Source of the DNA: Sphingomonadales bacterium UBA6157
Lineage (GTDB): Bacteria; Pseudomonadota; Alphaproteobacteria; Sphingomonadales; Sphingomonadaceae
Direction: 5' to 3'
DNA length: 25,857 nt
NCBI GenBank assembly: GCA_002423025.1
Contig: DIUN01000023.1
Coordinates: forward strand, 105,838 to 131,694
Shown here: one piece after another, positions 20,939 to 25,857 of the stretch
How positions within the stretch are numbered: the first letter of the stretch is position 1
How the letters are laid out: every line of letters starts with the position of its first letter
Translations under genes and position numbers: made by a program
Notes under the pieces: model-generated
The model's input: the letters and a program-made list of their open reading frames with translations, nothing else
The model's database searches: none
Told to the model about the DNA's origin: nothing

Positions 20939-23116
20939 ATGAAGACCATTGGAACATTGTCGCGGCTGCTGGCCGGCTCGGCGCTCATCTTCTCCGCGGC
21001 CACTGCCGCCCAGGAAGCCGCTCCGGCTGCTGAGGCCGTTTCCGGGGACGAGATTCTTGTCACCGCGCTGCGCCGTTCCGAATCGCTGCAGAATGTTCCG
21101 GCTTCGGTGACGGCGTTCAACGCTCAGGCCATCCAATCGGCCGGCATCGAGCGCCCTGAGGATTTCATCGGCCTGACGTCCAACGTCAATCTCGTGCAGA
21201 CGCAGAATGCCGGCAGCTCCTTCGTCATCATCCGCGGCATTACCCAGGCGCGGAACAGCGAGCCGTCGGTTGCCGTGGTTGTGGACGGCGTGCAGCAGGT
21301 CAATGCCGCGCAGTTCAACCAGGAGCTGGTCGATATCGACCAGATCGAAGTGCTCAAGGGCCCGCAGGGCGGTCTTTACGGCCGCAACGCCATCGGTGGC
21401 GCCATCCTCATCCGCACCAAGGCGCCGACTGACGAGCTTCAGGGCAAGGTGACGGGCGGTGTCGACAATGGCTTTGGTTATTATGTGCGCGGCAACCTCT
21501 CCGGCCCGCTCGCCGAGAACCTCAAGTTCCGTGTGTCCGGCGCCTGGTACGACACCGAGGGCTTCATCCCCAACACGTTCCTTGGCGAGGATGCCGATCC
21601 GCTGCGCGAGTTTAACATTCGCGGCAACCTGCTGTGGATGCCGACGCCGGAGCTGACGGTCGATCTGCGCGGCTCGGTCGGCCTGCTGCGCACCCAGGCG
21701 TTTTACTACAACATCGTCAACGACGTGAACGATGTGTCGCTGCCAGTGCGGGTCAACAACGCCGGCCAGAACGACCGTGACCTCTACAATGTCGCGCTGC
21801 GTGTTTCGTATGAGGGCGATGCCGGCACGATCACCTCGACGACGTCGTTCGACAAGGTCACCGAAATCCTCACCGGTGATGCCTTCAACTTCCTGCCGAT
21901 CCCGGATTCGCTGTTCTTCCAGTTCTTCGGCTTCGATCTCAACCAGAGCCAGTATCTGGATGTTAAGGCCTGGAGCCAGGAAGTCCGCTACGAATCGCCG
22001 TCGGACAAGCCGCTGCAGGTCATCGCCGGCGCGTATGCCATCGGCACCAAGCGCTACATCTCGACGGGCAACATGATCGATCTGGGCCGCGGCGTGTTCC
22101 CGGTGTTCCGCTCGCCGAGCACCAATCCGGACAATCCGCAGTTCTCCTTCCTCGCCGATGACCAGGACAATTTCGCCTGGGCGGTGTTCGGCAACGCGGT
22201 GTGGAAGATCACCGATACGCTGCGCGTCGATGCCTCGCTGCGCTACGATCGCGACCGCCGCAAGAACACGACCCTGACGCCGACGGCCTATCTGCCCAAC
22301 GTCCCCGGCTTCCCGATCGGCGCGACGGGTGACGTCCGCCGCCGCACCTTCGATGCGTGGCAGCCCAAGGCGACGCTGACCTGGAAGCCGATCGACGAGA
22401 TCACGCTGTTCGGGGGTTACTCGAAGGGCTTCCGCTCGGGTGGCTTCAACCAGACCGGCGTGGGCGCGGTGGCCTCGGCCAATGGCATTCCGGGCGTCAA
22501 CGACTTGTTCGAAGCCGAGGTCGCCGAGACCTTCGAAATCGGCATCAAGACGCAGACGAGCGATCGCCTGCTCACGGTCAATGCCAGCGCCTTCACCACC
22601 AAGTCCGAGAACAGCTACTTCTTCGTCTTCCTGGCGGCCAACTCGACGCAGAACCTCGGCAATGTGCCCGAGACCCGCATCAAGGGCTTCGAGGTGGATG
22701 CCACGCTGAAGCCGCTGCCGGGTCTCGATCTCATCGCCGGCTTTGGCTACACGGACAGCGAGATCAAGCGCTTCCCCAACCCGGCCTTCATCGGCAACGA
22801 AGCGCCGCTGATCTCGCGCTACACGCTCAACCTGACCGCCAACTACAAGACGGCGATCACCGATACGCTCGACCTGACAGCGCGTGTCGATTATCGCCGC
22901 ACCGGCCGCACCTGGTTCGATGTGGAGAATTCGACCTCGCGTGACCCAGTCGATATCGTCGATGCCCGGCTTGGCATCGCCGGTGAGCGCTGGTCGCTGA
23001 CTGCGTTCGGTTCGAACGTCTTCAACGAGCTCTACAACGCCGAATTCTCGCCCGGCGGCTTCGTTTTCAAGGCCCGGCCGCGCCGCTATGGCCTTGAGGC
23101 CAGCTTCAACTTCTAG
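20939..23116 (+). CDS. TonB-dependent outer-membrane receptor
   Basis: A 725-residue TonB-dependent receptor. The signal peptide is about 1-24 (MKTIGTLSRLLAGSALIFSA, cleavage near ATAA-QE). A TonB-box-like segment is DEILVTALRR (37-46). The plug domain (about 45-160) contains LQNVPASVTAFNAQAIQSAG, FVIIRGITQARNSEPSVAVV and VDIDQIEVLKGPQGGLYGRN followed by AIGGAI. The 22-strand type barrel ends in FKARPRRYGLEASFNF with terminal Phe. GTG at 20903 is also in frame, but ATG 20939 has AGGGGAG and starts the signal peptide. The receptor imports a ligand with TonB-ExbBD energy. Its place in a catabolic operon behind an IclR-type site suggests an organic substrate more than a siderophore, but this is not proven. 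Confidence 0.95.
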   Translation: MKTIGTLSRLLAGSALIFSAATAAQEAAPAAEAVSGDEILVTALRRSESLQNVPASVTAFNAQAIQSAGIERPEDFIGLTSNVNLVQTQNAGSSFVIIRGITQARNSEPSVAVVVDGVQQVNAAQFNQELVDIDQIEVLKGPQGGLYGRNAIGGAILIRTKAPTDELQGKVTGGVDNGFGYYVRGNLSGPLAENLKFRVSGAWYDTEGFIPNTFLGEDADPLREFNIRGNLLWMPTPELTVDLRGSVGLLRTQAFYYNIVNDVNDVSLPVRVNNAGQNDRDLYNVALRVSYEGDAGTITSTTSFDKVTEILTGDAFNFLPIPDSLFFQFFGFDLNQSQYLDVKAWSQEVRYESPSDKPLQVIAGAYAIGTKRYISTGNMIDLGRGVFPVFRSPSTNPDNPQFSFLADDQDNFAWAVFGNAVWKITDTLRVDASLRYDRDRRKNTTLTPTAYLPNVPGFPIGATGDVRRRTFDAWQPKATLTWKPIDEITLFGGYSKGFRSGGFNQTGVGAVASANGIPGVNDLFEAEVAETFEIGIKTQTSDRLLTVNASAFTTKSENSYFFVFLAANSTQNLGNVPETRIKGFEVDATLKPLPGLDLIAGFGYTDSEIKRFPNPAFIGNEAPLISRYTLNLTANYKTAITDTLDLTARVDYRRTGRTWFDVENSTSRDPVDIVDARLGIAGERWSLTAFGSNVFNELYNAEFSPGGFVFKARPRRYGLEASFNF

Positions 23117-23125
23117 GAACCAACC

Positions 23126-23728
23126 ATGGCCCGCATCCTTGTCCTGTATTATTCCAGCTATGGCCATGTGGAGACGCTGGCTAGCGCTATAGCCGAGGGT
23201 GCGGCGGCGGTGCCGGGTGCTGAAGTGACCGTGAAGCGTGTGCCGGAGCTTGTCTCGGACGATGTGGCGCTCGCCTCGGGCATGAAGCTGGAGCAGGATG
23301 CGGCGTTCGCCACGCCGGCAGAGCTTGCCGAGTATGACGCGATCATCTTCGGCACGCCGACGCGCTTTGGCAACATGGCGGCGCAGATGCGCAACTTCCT
23401 CGATCAGACCGGCGGCCTGTGGTTCACCCGCGCGCTTGTCGGCAAGATCGGAAGTGCGTTTTGCGCCACAGCGAGCCAGCACGGCGGCCAGGAAACCACG
23501 CTCACCAGCTTCCACACCACGTTGCTGCACCATGGCATGATCATCGTCGGCCTGCCCTACAGCTGGGAGGGCAATGCCACGATGGAGGCGATCAGCGGCG
23601 GTACGCCCTACGGCATCACCACCATCACCGGCGGGGACGGCAGCCGCATGCCGACTGAAAACGAGCTGGAGGGCGCGCGATTCCAGGGTCGCCATGTCGC
23701 CGGCATCGCAGTAAAATTGTTCGGTTGA
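23126..23728 (+). CDS. wrbA: WrbA-type NAD(P)H:quinone oxidoreductase
   Basis: A 200-residue flavodoxin-like FMN enzyme of the type IV NAD(P)H:quinone oxidoreductase (WrbA) family, which reduces quinones by two electrons to hydroquinones. The phosphate-binding loop is LVLYYSSYGHVETLA (5-19). Other family blocks are IIFGTPTRFGNMAAQMRNFL followed by DQTG, AFCATASQHGGQETTL and SWEGNATMEAISGGTPYGIT. The start ATG lies 10 nt after the TonB receptor stop (SD AGGAA), so it is in the same operon. In this context it may reduce a quinone intermediate of the degraded compound or protect against quinone stress; the general house-keeping WrbA role remains possible. Confidence 0.95.
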   Translation: MARILVLYYSSYGHVETLASAIAEGAAAVPGAEVTVKRVPELVSDDVALASGMKLEQDAAFATPAELAEYDAIIFGTPTRFGNMAAQMRNFLDQTGGLWFTRALVGKIGSAFCATASQHGGQETTLTSFHTTLLHHGMIIVGLPYSWEGNATMEAISGGTPYGITTITGGDGSRMPTENELEGARFQGRHVAGIAVKLFG

Positions 23729-23744
23729 ACGGGGAGAACGCGCG

Positions 23745-24293
23745 ATGAGCATCAAGAGCCGGCCGGGTCGTTTGCATCATACGGCCTATGTCTCGAAGGA
23801 TCTTGAGGCCACGCGCGCCTTTTATGAGGATGTGATCGGCCTGCCGCTGGTCGCCACCTATACCGAAAAGGACGAGCTCTTCGGCAAGGAGCGAGTGTAT
23901 TGCCATTGCTTCTTCGAGCTGGCCGATGGCTCGGCATTGGCTTTCTTCCAGTTTGCGGACCCTGCTGATCAGGCAGAGTTTGGCCCGGCCATTCCGGAAT
24001 CGCCGTTCATCCATGTCGCGCTCAATGTCGACAAGGCAACGCAGGAAGAGCTGGAGGCCCGCATCGTCGCCGCTGGCATCGAAGCGCCGAACACCTATGT
24101 GCTGGAGCACGGCTATTGCCGCTCGGTGTATGTGAAGGACCCGAACGGCATGATCCTAGAGTTCACCCATGACGCGCCGGATGCGGCTGATGGAGATGCC
24201 CACCGTCGCGCCACCGCCCGCGCAGAGCTGGCACGCTGGCTGGGCGGCGACCATCGCAACAACAACACATATCGCCACGATGCCGCAGCCTGA
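23745..24293 (+). CDS. VOC superfamily (glyoxalase/dioxygenase-fold) protein
   Basis: A 182-residue vicinal oxygen chelate protein with two beta-alpha-beta-beta-beta modules. Candidate metal ligands are His11/His12 (GRLHHTAYVSKDLEATRAFY), His90 (SPFIHVALNVD) and Glu139 (DPNGMILEFTHD), with Glu58 (CFFELADGSALAFFQF) as a possible fourth. This set fits a metal-dependent VOC enzyme. The C-terminal 40 residues (ARAELARWLGGDHRNNNTYR) extend beyond the fold and resemble tails of other VOC proteins in catabolic clusters. The ATG has GGGGAG at good spacing, 16 nt after wrbA. Ring-cleavage dioxygenase, isomerase and glyoxalase-type activities are all possible; the sequence does not decide. Confidence 0.9.
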   Translation: MSIKSRPGRLHHTAYVSKDLEATRAFYEDVIGLPLVATYTEKDELFGKERVYCHCFFELADGSALAFFQFADPADQAEFGPAIPESPFIHVALNVDKATQEELEARIVAAGIEAPNTYVLEHGYCRSVYVKDPNGMILEFTHDAPDAADGDAHRRATARAELARWLGGDHRNNNTYRHDAAA

Positions 24294-25068
24294 GGGCGTG
24301 CGGCTCGGCGGCACGGTGCGCGACATTGTCGTCGATGGCGGCTTCGTGCGCACCGAGACGCGGGGTTCCGGTCCGGTGCTGGTGCTCCTGCACGGCTGGA
24401 CGCTGGACCGCCGGATGTGGCTGCCGCAGCTGCCGCTGGCCGAGCACTTCACGCTGGTCACGCTCGACAGGCGGGGCTTTGGCCAATCCAGCGCACCGGC
24501 GGAAACGCGCGCCGAGCCGGGTGACCTGCTGGCGATTGCTGACGCGCTTGGGCTGGAGCATTTCCACCTGCTCGGTATGTCGCAGGCCGGGCGCGTCGCC
24601 CTCCGCTTCGCCGCCGATCACCCCGAGCGCATCCTGTCGCTGGTCCTGCAAGGCACGCCCGCTGATGGTGTGCCGCAGGGGCCGGACGAGCTGGAAGATG
24701 TGCCTATCGCAGCGATGAGCGCTGCTGCCGCAAGCGGTGATTTCGCCGAGATGCGCCGGTTGTGGGGCGCTCATCCCTTGGTCAAGCTGCAGCACCCGCG
24801 CTGGCAGGCTACGCTCGATGCGATACTGGCGGACTATGAAGCGCGTGATCTGCTGCGGCCGGGGCTGGGAGTCGCTGCCGGGCTGGAGACACTGTCGGTG
24901 CCCGTCCTCGCCATTACCGGCGCGCACGATACGGCTTGGCGGCGGCGCATCGCAGCGTTGCTAGGGGACGCTCCCCGCGGCCACGACGTCACCATCCCGG
25001 CCGCTGGCCATCTGTGCAACATGGACCAGCCGGCGGTGTTCAACGCGCTGATAGGGCAGCTGGCCTAA
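24280..25068 (+). CDS. Alpha/beta hydrolase
   Basis: A 262-residue soluble alpha/beta hydrolase. The oxyanion region is LLHGWTLDRRMW (37-47). The nucleophile Ser101 lies in LLGMSQAGRVALRFA, so the elbow reads G-x-S-x-A-G, with Ala where the classical GxSxG has Gly. Asp217 (ITGAHDTAW) and His244 (AAGHLCNMDQP) complete the triad. The cap region (about 130-200) is short. The ATG at 24280 overlaps the VOC gene by 14 nt; the frame is open to 24169 but earlier starts would overlap more and lack conserved sequence. It is the last gene of the TonB-wrbA-VOC operon and could hydrolyse an ester, lactone, thioester or C-C bond of the pathway intermediate. The stop overlaps gyrB by 4 nt. Confidence 0.9.
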   Translation: MPQPEGVRLGGTVRDIVVDGGFVRTETRGSGPVLVLLHGWTLDRRMWLPQLPLAEHFTLVTLDRRGFGQSSAPAETRAEPGDLLAIADALGLEHFHLLGMSQAGRVALRFAADHPERILSLVLQGTPADGVPQGPDELEDVPIAAMSAAAASGDFAEMRRLWGAHPLVKLQHPRWQATLDAILADYEARDLLRPGLGVAAGLETLSVPVLAITGAHDTAWRRRIAALLGDAPRGHDVTIPAAGHLCNMDQPAVFNALIGQLA

Positions 25069-25857
25069 ACGTCGAGGTTGGCGACGTTCAGCGCATTGTC
25101 CTGGATGAAGGCGCGGCGCGGCTCCACCACATCGCCCATCAGCTTTGTGAAGATGTCGTCGGCAAGGTCCGCCTCATCGGCATCGACGCGCAGCAGGGTG
25201 CGGGCCGCCGGATCGAGCGTGGTTTCCCACAGCTGCTCGGCATTCATCTCGCCCAGCCCCTTGTAGCGCTGCACGGAGAGGCCCTTGCGGCCATTGTCGA
25301 GAATGGCGGTGAGCAGATCGGATGGGCGGGTGATGCGCTTGTCACCCAGCATTGCCGAGCCGATGTAGCTGCTGGCCTCCTGCGTTGCCAGCGCGTGCAG
25401 GCGCGGCGCTTCCGGCGAGGTGAGGAAGCCGGCATCGATGACATGATGGTCCGCCACGCCGCGCCAGTCCCGGCGCAGATGGTAGCCGCCTTCGGCGCCC
25501 GGCTCGGCTGTCCAGCTGGCCTTGTCGGTGTCGGCGGCTGTCAGCCAGCGCGCCGTGGCGTCGGCAGCGGTGCGGGCACCGCCGCTGGAAAGGCCTGGCT
25601 CCAGTCCGCCGTTGAGCGCCAGCGCCTCGATGACATGGGCGGGGTAGCGGCGCGGAACATAGTCCATCAGCGCGCGCATCTTGCGGGCATGGTCGACAAC
25701 GGCGCGAAGGTCGTTGTCAGTCCGTGGCCCCGTCGGCGTTTGCAGCACAAGGCCGGAGAGGCCGGCGTCGATGAGGTAATCCTCCAGCGCCGGATTGTCC
25801 TTGAGATAAACCTCCGAGCGGCCGCGCGCCACTTTGTAGAGTGGCGGCTGGGCGATG
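25065..25857 (-). CDS. gyrB: DNA gyrase subunit B (C-terminal part, truncated by window edge)
   Basis: The C-terminal 263 or so residues of GyrB, the ATPase/TOPRIM subunit of DNA gyrase, which introduces negative supercoils. The visible part begins in IAQPPLYKVARGRSEVYLKD, the conserved end of the TOPRIM region, passes through the Gram-negative insertion, and ends with RYKGLGEMNAEQLWETT, DDIFTKLMGDVVEPRRAFIQ and DNALNVANLDV, all typical of GyrB rather than ParE. The gene starts beyond the right edge of the window, so the GTG at 25832 is internal. It is convergent with the alpha/beta hydrolase gene; the stops overlap in CTAA. Confidence 0.97.
   Translation of the reverse strand, partial: IAQPPLYKVARGRSEVYLKDNPALEDYLIDAGLSGLVLQTPTGPRTDNDLRAVVDHARKMRALMDYVPRRYPAHVIEALALNGGLEPGLSSGGARTAADATARWLTAADTDKASWTAEPGAEGGYHLRRDWRGVADHHVIDAGFLTSPEAPRLHALATQEASSYIGSAMLGDKRITRPSDLLTAILDNGRKGLSVQRYKGLGEMNAEQLWETTLDPAARTLLRVDADEADLADDIFTKLMGDVVEPRRAFIQDNALNVANLDV

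Noticed and set aside
20780..23755. A very long open frame on the minus strand opposite the TonB receptor and wrbA genes
   Set aside because: It is antisense to two well-recognised genes, is rich in Arg/His/Gly/Ala with no family motif, and arises from GC-rich codon bias.
1..25857. CRISPR arrays, tRNA/rRNA genes, insertion sequences, attachment sites
   Set aside because: Searched for by eye on both strands; no spaced direct repeats, cloverleaf, transposase or integrase was seen, and intergenic gaps are too small for most of these.

Overview
The window looks like chromosomal DNA of a high-GC alphaproteobacterium, most likely Sphingomonadales. The grounds are the SufBCDS-SufT-SufA operon with a short SufD, a class I (archaeal-type) lysyl-tRNA synthetase, an UrcA-family protein, a TonB receptor inside a catabolic cluster, and very compact gene packing with many 1-4 nt stop/start overlaps. 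No tRNA, rRNA, insertion sequence, prophage or CRISPR array was seen.

Layout. (1) 1-4856, + strand: SUF iron-sulfur assembly operon, entered inside sufB, then a 34-codon small ORF, a lipoprotein gene, sufC, sufD, sufS, sufT and an A-type carrier. Every junction is a stop/start overlap. (2) 4913-6103: a photolyase/cryptochrome-type flavoprotein whose FAD domain comes first and whose C-terminal part resembles the usual N-terminal domain, so it may be circularly permuted. (3) 6106-9421, - strand: DinG-type helicase followed by a SixA-like phosphatase. (4) 9513-13985, + strand: lysK, a TPR-like exported protein, a GPH/MelB-type transporter and a glutathione transferase. (5) 14029-16198, - strand: lemA and two TPM-domain genes. 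(6) 16363-17833: mscL, a convergent Rrf2 regulator, and urcA behind a near-consensus sigma-54 promoter. (7) 17837-25068: a catabolic-looking cluster: citryl-CoA-lyase-like gene (-), then CaiB/BaiF CoA-transferase, IclR regulator, TonB receptor, WrbA quinone reductase, VOC enzyme and alpha/beta hydrolase (+). (8) 25065-end, - strand: 3' part of gyrB.

The most interesting part is the catabolic cluster. Two intergenic regions about 2.2 kb apart carry the same paired palindromes (TTCG-N5-CGAA type, centres about 19 bp apart, joined by CTTG). One lies between the divergent lyase and CoA-transferase genes. The other lies over the predicted promoter of the TonB receptor operon. This suggests that the local IclR protein controls uptake and catabolism of one unknown compound, possibly an aromatic or quinone-related acid handled as a CoA thioester. 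The pathway is inferred from gene content; the substrate cannot be read from the sequence.
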